Assembly: GCA_018466975.1 (NCBI GenBank)
Contig: CM031562.1
Coordinates: forward strand, 3,844,001-3,908,000
Source of the DNA: Sparassis latifolia
Taxonomy: Eukaryota > Basidiomycota > Agaricomycetes > Polyporales > Sparassidaceae
Reading direction: 5' to 3'
DNA: 64,000 nt
The translations under genes and the position numbers were made by a program. This document shows positions 10,650 to 21,771 of this stretch, one piece after another. Position 1 is the first letter of the stretch. Every line of letters starts with the position of its first letter. The notes below the pieces were generated by a model, which searched no databases, was not told where the DNA came from, and worked only from the letters and a program-made list of their open reading frames with translations.

Positions 10650-11262
10650 GAAATATACCTATGGCGGTGGGCCGATGACTGTATAATAGCCCCGTGGTGG
10701 TGGGCCGATCGCTCAGAACACTACCTATGGAGGTCGGCCCATCGCTCAGAACCCTACCTATGGGGTTGTGCCGATGGCTGTATAATAGCACCGTGGTGGT
10801 GGGCTGATCGCTCAGAAATATACCTATGGCGGTGGGCCCATCACTCAGAACACTACCTATGGCGGTGGGCCGATGGCTGTACAATAGCCTCGTGGCGGTG
10901 GGCTGATCGCTCAGAAATATCCCTATGGTGGTGGGCCGATCGCTTAGAACACTACCTATGGCGGTGGGCTGATCGCTCAGAACACTACCTATGGCGGTGG
11001 GCCAATGGCTGTATAATAGCCCTAGTGGCGGTGGGCCTATCGCTCAGAACACTACCTATGGCGGTGGGCCAATGGCTGTATAATAGCCCCGTGGCAGTGG
11101 GCCGATCGCTCAAAAATACATCTATGGCAGTGGACCCATCGCTCAGAACTATCACCGCGGCGGTGGGCCCATGCCTGTATAATAGTAGCATCATGGTGGT
11201 GGGCCGATCGCTCAGAAATACTCCTATGGCGGTGGGCCCATCGCTCCAGCATTCCCTTCATC
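10650..11262 (+). repeat. 33 bp minisatellite, about 18 imperfect units
   Basis: The consensus is GATCGCTCAGAACACTACC followed by TATGGCGGTGGGCC. A variant half-unit reads GATGGCTGTATAATAGCCCC. Units are mutated but keep close to 33 bp, so one frame reads as an 11-residue repeat like YLWRWADRSEH; I treat that as a by-product. The array abuts the truncated second KDZ copy. Confidence 0.9.
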
Positions 11263-11910
11263 GCCATGAGCTGATCGCTGACAGCTCCTTACACAGACCG
11301 ATGGGCCGACGTCCGCTGGCTGTCCAGTTCATGACAATGTCAGGGTAAATGGGAGTCCAGTTCACAAACATGACTGAATGGGCTGCACGTTGAACCCATA
11401 TTGTATAGCTGGCTCTATAGGCTGTTCCTGAGCATCGATGCCAACTTCCGCCTCAAGCGCAAGAAAGTCTCATCAGATAAGGTGGATCCCGCCTGAACCA
11501 CGGCTACACGTACTTCGTGGAGGAGAAGGCGACAAGGACCACCTTCGCACGTATGACAAGGTGTTCCCCGACGAGATCAGTACGTGCAACAATCACGATG
11601 CGCTGAAACTTGCGAGCATGAAAGGTGCCCATCAAGGTACCGCAGCAAGCGGGGTTGGGACTGTTGATTGCGCGCGCCATGATATGAAGCAACCTTGCTC
11701 TGTTGGTGATTTGCAGAAGGGTGAGCGGTAAGTAAACAGTCTCCTACGGTCAAAACTACCCTGACGTGGATTTTACAGTTACGTGAACATGGACTATCTG
11801 TTCTGGTCAACTGTCAGTCAGCACAGCCAATACGGAATGAGCGATATTGTCGCATCATATGACATTGTCTGTCAGTGGTCGAAAAACATCTGGAACTGCT
11901 TCAAACACTA

Positions 11911-12133
11911 CATCAGGAAAACCCAACTTTTTCTGAGGGACTTATTTAAACTTTTGGGTCTGGCAACCCTTATTTAAGTCCATAAGTGTTGAAATAAGTC
12001 TCAATAAGTCGAATTTCAGACACTCAGGGAATATGCCTTAGGCCCTTTTTGTCCTTATGTCCTTAAATAAGGACCATAAGTCCATTTAAGTTATATAAGT
12101 GTCCTCTTAAGGAAAAGTGGGGTTTTCCTGATG
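11911..12133 (+). mobile_element. 223 bp inverted-repeat element (MITE-like), copy A
   Basis: Ends are CATCAGGAAAACCC and its reverse complement, 14 bp perfect with looser pairing for about 25 more bases. It is flanked by TA on both sides, consistent with a 2 bp target duplication. The interior is AT-rich with repeated CTTATTTAA/TTAAATAAG words and has no coding potential. It lies inside the second KDZ copy. Confidence 0.88.
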
Positions 12134-13697
12134 TACGGCCTGCCATCTGGACTCATCAACCGCGATTTTACATTTGTCATTCCCAAGTTCCATCTCCCTG
12201 CACATCAAGAATCTTGCCGAGTGGCCTACTCTTTCAATCTCCTCCCGTGGGTCGCTCGGACAGATGGCGAGGGAGTTGAGCGAGGTCATGCGTCACACAA
12301 TCTGTATGCCTCAAGTACGAAGGAGATGGGCCCTGGCTCCCGTCGCGACATTTTGGACGATGCATTTGGCGACTACAACTGGCGCAAGATCTGTAACAAC
12401 GGTAGGTGAACGGGTACTCGCTTCAACATATTGGATGCTGAGAATGTACCCTCAGCATGTACATTCCTGGCGAAGGTCAAGACTGCAGTCCAGGAGCGTT
12501 AGAACATGTTGCCGCGTTCCAAGACTTTGATGCTGTCATGACCGCGGAATCATCTGCCGAGGGTTGGAAGAACATGATTGAGGCCTGGGAGGCTGATTCT
12601 ACAGCTCCGAACCCCTTTGTGGTCACTCGGCCCAGTTAGTTTGGGAGTCTCCGCTGCATTGTACATTATCTGACAACTGCCTTCTAGCTGTAATGCTTGC
12701 GGGCGCTCGTTTCCAGCTGGCTGAAGAAGAAGCGGCCGATCTCAGTGAAGGACGAGGTGTCATGGTACACGAGGAGATATCGGTGAGTATGATGATCAAC
12801 AGTGGTCTGGATCTCAAAGAACAGCAGTAAGTGTACATCCATTATATAGGGAGTTGGTTTCACTGACGGTGATGGTTTTAGACGGCATCTCCGAGTTGAT
12901 GTAGCAGCTCTAGGTCAACACGCAACAGAACTCCAACGCGCGAAGATCCAGGAGAGGTGCAATGTACTTCAGCGCAGGATCGAAAAATGGTACGGATTCA
13001 GCGCTTGTATATGCCAGGTGTCGATGTTCTGGGTGCACGCGCGGCTGCTTCTCGGGATACTCCTTTCGTGGCACAAGACATGCCGTTACTTTTGCCATCT
13101 GCTGTCCAAGGTCAGATGGCTTGTAGCTCCGCTCTCATGGAGGTCGAATGGCGGCTTCACTATGCACTCGCGAACGACATCCTCAACGATCTCCGCCGAC
13201 ACCTTCAGCTCCGGTCTCACATGTTCATCTACAAGGATCGCTTCGGCGTGGACAGTGACAGAACACACGTGCGAGGACGACTATTCAAACTGTAGAGGAC
13301 ACGGTCGACGCGGATGCTACACGCTATCGTACAACCTTTGCGGCCCTTGTAGTGTTGGCTGCCCCTCTTGCCAAAGTTGGTTGGCAAACCGAGTTGCATC
13401 CGCTCAATGTCGCGGATGTGCGTGGGATGACGGAGGCATTATCTGAGGAGAGCGAAGGTACCAGGACACTGTCCTGGATCTGGATGGCTCCGGGAGCAGG
13501 CGATAGCGCAGTAGGAGATACGCAAGATGGTACGTGGTACAGATTATCTCTTCAAAGACAACTCAAACAATTGTCTCCAGCTCTTCGGATAGAATGGTGT
13601 AAGGCAAGAGCTCAAGCTCATCGGTGGACGGAGGAATGCCAGCTGCTCGAAGAAGAGATGCGGCGTGTCTTAGCTTTTCAAGACTGGATGGCCTCTT

Positions 13698-13920
13698 CAT
13701 CAGGAAAACCCCACTTTTCCTTAAGAGGACACTTATATAACTTAAATGGACTTATGGTCCTTATTTAAGGACATAAGGACAAAAAGGGCCTAAGGCATAT
13801 TCCCTGAGTGTCTGAAATTCGACTTATTGAGACTTATTTCAACACTTATGGACTTAAATAAGGGTTGCCAGACCCAAAAGTTTAAATAAGTCCCTCAGAA
13901 AAAGTTGGGTTTTCCTGATG
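13698..13920 (-). mobile_element. 223 bp inverted-repeat element (MITE-like), copy B
   Basis: This is the reverse complement of copy A; I compared all 223 bases and found no difference. It is flanked by TT on both sides, so the duplicated target is again 2 bp but of different sequence, which supports two independent insertions. It interrupts the C-terminal part of the KDZ gene. Confidence 0.9.
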
Positions 13921-14337
13921 TTGGTGGCTGGACCAGGCTGAACAAAACATGGGATGCTCTCCGGAACATAGCGAAGGCTGCATCGCATATGCGCATCGAC
14001 AGGCGGATATTCGTCGGCACATGCGCGGTGTTTGCCAACAATCATGGGCAGACATTCCGGAGTGGCTGAGCCTGGCGGAGGATGTCGACTGAACCGCTTC
14101 GTTTTACTTCTTGACTTTGTGATTTAGGTGAAGAACGACCGTCTCATGCAATGATTATGAACGTGCATACATAGTGTATTTAAATACAGCGGGCGATAAT
14201 AATCTATATAAGAGATGTTACACAAGGCGATGCAGAACTTGGCGACAAAGTAACCGAAAATATTTGAACCGGACCGCAATACTTACGACACACGTCGGCA
14301 TGCAGAGATAATTGAATTAGAAATGCGTTATGCATGA

Positions 14338-14760
14338 ACGTGATGCATTATGCATCGCGCTGAGGCTGCACGCGATGCATAGCACAGCACGATGCATAAA
14401 ATGAAAAATGTGATAGGTCCCGGTTATGCATCGCGCTGTGGCTGTACGCGATGCATAGCGCAGCGCAATGCATAATGGAGGACCGCGAAAGAGGCCGGGC
14501 ACAATGAAGAACGTGATGTACTATGCTTCGCGCTGTGGCGGTACGCGATGCATAATGCATCTGACATTAGGCCAGATGGGCTCGCTTGGTCCCGGTTATG
14601 CATCGCGCTGTGGCTGTACGCGATGCATAGCGCAGCGCAATGCATAATGGAGGACCGCGAAAGAGGCCGGGCACAATGAAGAACGTGATGTACTATGCTT
14701 CGCGCTGTGGCGGTACGCGAGGCATAATGCATCTGGCATTAGGGGATGGCCAGATGGGTT
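14338..14760. repeat. ATGCAT-rich tandem repeat, 172 bp period
   Basis: Two near-identical copies start at about 14416 and 14588 (GGTCCCGGTTATGCATCGCG). A partial diverged copy precedes them at 14338-14415. Each unit holds several palindromic ATGCAT words and GCGCTG/CAGCGC pairs that could fold into hairpins. Scattered ATGCAT words continue to about 15440. Open frames reading MHYASRTATAR are products of the repeat, not genes. Confidence 0.85.
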
Positions 14761-17700
14761 CGCTCCACCGTTGGGGCGACCGAGTCAGAACCCAAGAAAA
14801 GTCCATGTCTCATGAAGTGGTCATACCCAATATTCGAAGATGGACGTAACAGGTATGATGTTCAGTGACCGGGAGCACCGGAGTGGCTAGGAGATGAGCC
14901 GCGGGAGGAGCAGGGATGCAGGGGGAAGTGAGTTGGTACAGGCAGTGCATTGCGGATCCCGAGAGAATTTGAAGACTGACCCACTAGAACAGATACACAC
15001 ATGCTAGTAAATGGGTAGCCAGCGGTAAGGGCTGCGGACGCTACCAGGAGGTGCCGAAGCGCGAACAGGGGCCCAGAAGTCTGGCAGGAGGGCAGGATGC
15101 ACAGCGCTGCAGATCCGATCGACGCCACGAAGGATGCCTGATAGAAAGAAGTACAACGGGTTTTCGATCCTTCGATGAGAGCGTCATGAGAGATCTGAGA
15201 AAGACACGAGGGATTGGGAAGGAATCTCGAGGGCGCACACCAAGCGCCGTCGTCCAAATGGAGGGATAGGGCGGGGAATAAAGTGATGCATAATGGTTGG
15301 TATCGATGCATAGTGGATGCATCATGAGGGGTCCAAAATGGGGTGTGCGTACATGAGGGATAGGCCTAGATGCCCGCACTACAGTTGTAAGGGTTCATGC
15401 ATTATGGTCGGTATATAACTATAGTACTTTATGCATCCTTCTGCCAGCTACTGGTGTACCTCTCCACGGAGGTATCACGTAGATTCAGACTGGAAAGTCG
15501 TGGCGCCGAGGAGTAGGTGAGGTGAGCTGATTCATGAATCAATCTTAACACAGTGACGTTGCCGACTTGTCATTTTTCGTCTCGACGTCGAGTCGACGAG
15601 CATCGCACGCCCCGTTGGCGCTGATTGAAGTTACAGCCGTATTATGCCGCGCTGGCCAACGAGCGTGCGACTCATGTCGAGCGGATGACTGGCTTTACAA
15701 TAGTACTGATGACTCCCCGCCTCACTAGATACGGATATTCTGAGGCACGAAGGTTGAAAGCAGAGTATCTACAACTGTCTTTGGGAGACTACGCCTCAAG
15801 CATTGTACTTGCCTTGTTTCATGATAAATAGTTTTTTGATGCACGACTACTTACGCGTAACCTACCCTCACGTCAGAGTACACTGCAAGAGTGCTTGTTC
15901 CGAACTTGACTCATCCATATTGTTCCCCCTTTGGTGAGATCGTTAGACGCCGCTTTTGAAGTTGCCACGAATGATGTCGACGAAGTGCCTTCCGACTCAG
16001 CCTTAACTGCTCGCTTCTGGATAAATTTCATCTAGTCCTGCGACGGATGGTCTGCATCCAAAAAATTCATGAAAGATATTACACGGATCAAGCGCTCAAT
16101 GATAATTCAGCCGCAACATGCACGAGCTGTCTACTATTTGAGCTCAATCGCATATAACTACGCTGGTTGCAAAGAATCTGACAGCTTGTACTTTTAGAAG
16201 ACTGGCTATTCATGGTTACCATACTACGTAACGATTCTGCCCTTGTTTTCCAAACCCTACTCTGTTGATGAAAGTTCTCCTGGTTAATTGTGGCGCACCG
16301 CAACGGTAGTCATCAACGTTCTTCCTTATTTGACTCCTGGACCTACTGCAATCAATGTTATCTAAATTCCCGGGTTCCTGGAGTCAAACTGTCTTGTTTG
16401 TGCGTTCCCTTGATTACGCTGTCTTTCACCACAATGGCAGCTCAGCACGCCCGTTCTGTCCTCCAGGCTTCCATCGACTCATGATTTTACACCGCAGTGT
16501 GCCTATCTGTTGTTCTATGTCGGATATATTGCATAGCCACATCCATGTATATAAGACTGTCTCGCACACCGTTCCACAACTCAACGCAACCAACGATAAT
16601 CTCGTACCACAGCGAGATCTTTCCCGCTAAGAAACTACATCTCTCCACCGATTACTCCTACGTTTGCTCAGCATCCCCATATCCATAGCCAAGCGCTTTC
16701 TTAGAATGCCGTCTTTCTGCATGCGCTCGGTTTCATCGCCACAATCACGCCACAGGGTTGTTGAAGAGCCTCCGAGTCTTCCGCCCGCGGTCCAATCCCA
16801 AATCCACTACTGGTACCCACCAGGGTTTTACTATTTGCCGTCATGGACGCCTGCCCCGCAACGTTCCTGCCAGTGCTCACAGCTGGCCTACAGTACTGGC
16901 TCCAGTTCCCCGATGCAGGCACCCTGTGAGTATCTTAGCTTTTGCGTAGTTTCGTGGTTGACTCGGTATACACAGTTGTTGTGATGTCCCCTGCCAGGAG
17001 CCCTGTTATGATGTATGCTACGCCCGTAGTGCCAGTGATGCCTCAGTGATGGCAGTATGGAGAACGAAACGGCACAGAGCAGATTACAATGGCTATTCCC
17101 CTATCCAATTTACACCTACCAATGATGCTCCACTTCACGATACCTATCTAGTCATCCCCCATTAGCATCTCACGAGACAACGTGTATTTCTATTGTGTCG
17201 ATACAGTTCCCGTCCATCTCGTTGTAATCCCCGTCACCAATATTCATGTATACATAACTACGAGTTTCACAATGGTTTCACCACTGTAGAACAGTGTACG
17301 CGAAGTTCATATGTGTTCGGCGTTGTCATTTTGCTCTCTTGGGGCGGCAGGGACCGAACCGCTCAGAACACGTTGCTACTGAACGCCTCAGCACCTGATT
17401 TTGCGCTGTGACGGCATATCTCATTCGTCAATTTAGCCGACACAATAATCAGGACTCACCCTCAATTATTGTAGGCAGTAAATCTCCTGCAAACGAGCTG
17501 TCAAGATACAGGTATTATGTCACTACGAATGACATGCTATATAGACACTCTTCCTGCGCTACAGCCAGTCGCAAAATTGCATTTTTAGGATTTTGCCCGA
17601 AAATCGGAAAAATGGAGAAAAGATTATTGGCTGGGTCAGAAAAAATTGCGTGTGACGTTTGACCGGGACCCCCGGGTTGGTCGGTTTACTACAGTATATG

Positions 17701-18238
17701 TATGGCCTCTCCCCAATTCACTCCCCATTCCATGGTACCCATCCCAGCTGTGCTCCGACAGGGCAGTCGGTACACTTTCACTCTACTCTGATACGATATG
17801 GACTGGTCAGTGAGTGGCAAAGCAGGTGACTCGGAGTGCGATTGAACGAATCATGGTCCTAAGGTCGCTTTCACCATGGGTTCCTGGAGGCAACAAATCA
17901 AAACTATTGCGAAGTGCATTCAGGTCCACTGTCTCCGGATAGTTTCATTGAAGTGGTTGGTCGAGTGGATGACAGTGGTTCAGCAACTCTCTTCTCCTCG
18001 ACTACCTTCAGCTCTGCTTACGCCGTCTCGATGAATTGCAGACTGTTTCTTAGGTATGAGAAGAAATGAGCTCGCCTTTGTGGGTGTGTCGGGCACCACT
18101 CCAATGTCGCGTATTATATTAGAACGGTCAGCATTGTCCACTACATCTCGGACTCGTACAAGTACTCGGAAGTTCAGCATGACCGACATCCGGAGAACTA
18201 GCTACGCACGGTCACGGATTGTTCGTGTACCTCCCAGC
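14761..18238. other. Gene-poor stretch
   Basis: No frame here is longer than about 150 codons or looks protein-like, and I see no splice-consistent exon series. A segment near 15745-15790 resembles one near 30500-30540. A GC-rich palindromic patch GACCCCCGGGTTGGTC lies near 17668. I see nothing else. Confidence 0.5.
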
Positions 18239-21200
18239 TCACAAGTGCGTGTTATTCCAGACAGATCTCACAACGAAGTCCGCAGGATCTGGATTTGTGA
18301 TCAGCGAAAGCGCGGGATTAAGCAAGAATTGCACTGAAAGAGATACAATTGTTATCAGCCATATACGATGTAAGTGGGGAGAGAAGACTAACCTGTTCGA
18401 TCAATTCCGGGGACGAGGTAGAAGCCATTGAAGGGAACATCTGTGGCAGGGTCCACGAAGTAACCGACAGTGCTAGAGGGATGGTCGATCCAAGCGTACG
18501 CGGCAACACCGCCCTTGGCCGACAGCGTGAACGTCAGCCCAGGCCCTGTAGTAACAGCAATCTCGGGATCAACCAGGTTCGCATAGGCAAGGGAAACGGG
18601 TGTATACTACACGCCCCAACGTCAGTTCACGTCTTCTGGAAGAAGGAATAAAGTCACTCACGTATTGCTCGTTGGTGACAGTGCGACCATCAACCTCAGC
18701 GGTCAGGTTGAGCAACATCCACGCATCTTCCGCATTCGCTCCAGTGGGAAGGATGGTGTCGAACCCCTCCTGCGACATCAATACTGTGTTGTTTAGCGTA
18801 GGTGTGGAGAACTCGTGTGTCATCGTCAACAACTCTGTCCCTGACCAATCGTACCAGGTTAGCTGAGCAGATCCGTTTACAGTGTACCATCGGTCATTGA
18901 TGACCATGATGTCCAACGTCTGGTTGTCCGGTGTCCAGAACGGATACACAACCACCGGTGAATAGATGCTAGTCATGCCATAGTTGAGGACCTTCCAGCG
19001 TCCGGAGTACTCGATGGAAGCCCAGCTGACACCCTGCCAGATATCGTTCAACTGCCAGACGAGTGCACCGAGGTTGTTCTCGCCCAAGCCCGCACCACGG
19101 CGGTACCACGCAATCTCTGAGATCATGTTCATGGACTGGAAGATCTGGGTACTCCAGCACCACTGCGCGAACGTCTGGTTGGTATCGGTAGTGTAAGGTG
19201 TAGGCAGCCAGAGCTCGACTCCCATCGTCATCTGTCCCTGGCCTTGTGGTGCATTCGGGTTCGGCCACGTAAGACCGTTGGCAGGAGGATGGTGGTCTCT
19301 GGAGACGACAACTGTCGAATTGAAGGCGTAATCTTCGGCATTTAGGAGGGCTTCTTCCCAGCTGTAGAAGGATGGCATAGAGTGGAAACTGGAGGCGCAA
19401 GAGAATCAAGTCAGTGGTGGATGGACAGGTCTCATCTTCAGACTTACCTGAACTCGTTTACAAATCTAAGATATCGGAGTCAGACACAAGCACGACGACA
19501 GGTTGCACCTCGGTCGTACCTTGCTACTGGATATGTACTATAATTGAATGCCTGGCTTGCGTCATAGTTATAGCGTTCTGTCATTCGAACAGACTCAGAT
19601 CTACGCAAGCACAGGCGAAGAGTAGACATACCTGTGTTTCCGTAGATGTAACCGGGAGTCTTATTCTCGAATCTGAGCACATACGGATCCAGACTGAGCA
19701 CACCGTTTGTTGTGGAGCAATCTGTGTATGGCACCTGTATGAGTCAAGGTGATCAGTCAAGGTGCAATACACTAGACAGGATCGACTGTACCGAAGACTC
19801 TTCCTCGTATGTGATATTATATAAAAGGTCTTGGAACAAATATATGTACTGCGATGGGCATATGAAAATGAGCAGGTCGCTACTGGCACCACCGACAAGT
19901 AAAACGCACCTCATCCAGGTAATGGGAACCGTTCGCCAACGTCTCATTGATGCCAATGACAATGTTCTCAATCTCGTTGCCACCGGCCCATTGTACGTTG
20001 CTAGGATGCTTGTTTACCCTACGCACGTTCTGACGCACCTCGGGGTCTACTGAGTCCAGGAGGAAGGAGTTGAGCGGGTAAGTAGCGTCAGAGAAGATCA
20101 TTTCCGACCACACGAGGATGCCCAGTTCATCGCAGAGAGAGTAGAAATCGTACACCCCAGTGATTTCGTCCGACGGCTGATAAATACCTCCACCCCATAC
20201 ACGTAACTTAAGTTCATCCGACAATTCAGTGATCAGCTTGTATGATGTCTCATGATTAGACTCACCATGTTCTGCCCACTCCTCACAGCGCCCTCGAGCA
20301 CCCAACGAACCTTCTCGGTCGTGATACGCGCGTAGAATGGATCGAACGGGATAATGTTCGTCCCCTTGGTGAAGAACTCGTGTCCATTGACCTCGAAGTG
20401 CCACATATCTCCGGGTGTGATTCCGCGGGTCTCGATATCCTCCTCCGAGTATGCGAGCTGCATAAGCTGGATGGTGCGGAAGCCGCTGCGCGCATTAAAA
20501 CTCGCATGGGGTGCGTCCGAAGCTTCACCGAGGGCGAGAGAGATCGTGAAGTCGTACAGTTTCGGCGTGCCGAGATCGTGTGGGTACCACCGCTCCGGAA
20601 CCTCGTCAAGGATGGTGAAGGTGGCGCTCACCAGCGTGTAATCAGCCGTGGACGCGGGAATTGGGCTCACACTGACTGGCTCAGCGAATACGCCGAGTTC
20701 TGGGATCGCGAGACTGATTGCGGAGACTCCCCAGCTACGACTGAGCGCACAGCGAGGGTAACGTTCACAAGCCAGTCTGCGGTTTCATTAGGCGCGATGA
20801 GTGCTGTCTGTCCGACCTTAGAAATCTCGAGCGAGTACTGGTCAAAGAAGATGCTTCCGCTCATCGATGCGAGGAGAGGATATTCAGCGGGCATGAATTG
20901 GTAGGAGGGTGTGTCGGAAAGGGTGACCAAATATGCAGGCTTGAATATCCCAGCTGGGACGAACGCTGGGCCCTGGACTCAACTTAGCAGTGGCCGTCAG
21001 ACCAGTTTGCACCTCAGACGCACCCAATCCCAACCGAAGTCCGACTGAATCTTGCGAATCCATTGCCGAATGCCTACGTATTCGAACTAATGACTCTAAT
21101 GTGAGTATAACACCAAGACGGTAATGGTAGTCAGAACGTACGTCGCCTGTCGGTGAATACTCCGTATCTGGGAGTGAAGTCACATTCATCCCGTAGAAGT

Positions 21201-21771
21201 AAGCCGACTCGAAAGCAACCGTAACGTTGGTATCACCAGCTGAAGGCGAAGCAATCAACTCCGAAACGTCGTACACGTATTGCCGGAACTGGTTATCAAC
21301 CCAAGCAACGGGATGCCCAGCTACAGTCTATGAGCGCAAGTCACAAGTCGCTCTGCACACTGTATCGAGATGATACGTACAATATTTGCGATGGTGTCTA
21401 ATCCGTAGAACACCAGGAGAGTACTTTTATTAACATTCGGTGAGAGCGCCCGTGTGAATGGTGTTAAATCCGCAGTGTAGGTCCAGCTGTCATTTGCAAT
21501 CCATCGCTGAGTGTAGTCTACAGCAAGCGCTTATAGCCCGTCTCAGCCGAAGTGACGAAGAGCCAAACTCACCATTGATACCAAGTAAAGGTTCTGTTAT
21601 GATGCCGGCGTCCAGAAGGTCCAGGTGCGCCTGAGACGGAACTTTGGCAGGGATCACTATCGAGCCATTTCCATTTCTCAACGTCCACTGAAGGTCCGAG
21701 AGGCTGAAAACCTCTGCCAGAGCAAGGGTAGGTAAGCACACAGCCACGAGGGCTCTCAGGAGGGACAGCAT
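18239..21771 (-). CDS. Secreted GH2 beta-mannosidase
   Basis: This enzyme removes terminal beta-mannose from mannan-derived oligosaccharides outside the cell. The start at 21771 gives a signal peptide, MLSLLRALVAVCLPTLALA. The order is an N-terminal sugar-binding beta domain (FSLSDLQWTLRNGN, EPLLGIN), then [21 protein letters not shown], the immunoglobulin-like domain, GHEFFTKGTNIIPFDPFYAR, and the TIM barrel. The acid/base Glu is in NVQWAGGNEIENIV (about 19980). The nucleophile Glu is in RFVNEFSFHSMPSF, which spans an intron near 19400. C-terminal GALVWQLNDIWQGVSW and a last exon ending VRSVWNNTHL follow. Many introns of about 50-60 bp splice in frame, for example GTACAG...ATACAG near 19750-19810. 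I see no break. Multiple NxS/T sites fit secretion. Length, about 900 residues, is normal for the family. Confidence 0.93.

Larger units (their letters stand above)
11415..14092 (+). pseudogene. KDZ transposase, copy 2, N-terminally truncated and split by two inverted-repeat elements
   Basis: The remnant starts inside the catalytic half at LFLSIDANFRLKRKKVSSDK (about 11415), so the CxC2 cluster is absent. An intron (GTAAGT...TTACAG, about 11729-11779) leads to YVNMDYLFWSTV...ASYDIVCQW. A 223 bp element interrupts the gene at 11911-12133. It continues with FTFVIPKFHLPAHQESC, LPWVARTDGEGVERGHASH and DILDDAFGDYNW, then helical segments HVAAFQDFDAVMTAE and SHMFIYKDRFGVD. A second element sits at 13698-13920. 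The true C-terminus is WWLDQAEQNMGC...WLSLAEDVD at 14092. Removing each element and one 2 bp duplicate restores the frame. Slips near 11515 and 13262 remain, so it is a pseudogene. Confidence 0.88.

Noticed and set aside
10392..11262. Possible CRISPR array
   Set aside because: Units are contiguous tandem repeats without unique spacers, in a eukaryotic genome.
10602..11348. 248-codon open frame with 11-residue YLWRWADRSEH-type repeats
   Set aside because: It only reads through a 33 bp minisatellite, and the repeat is also open on the other strand. No leader or splice context supports it.
12134..13697. Inversion of the segment between the two 223 bp elements
   Set aside because: The transposase pieces before, between and after the elements all read rightward, so no net inversion has taken place.
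14348..14732. Open frames reading MHYASRTATAR on the minus strand
   Set aside because: They are translations of the ATGCAT repeat, duplicated with its 172 bp period.
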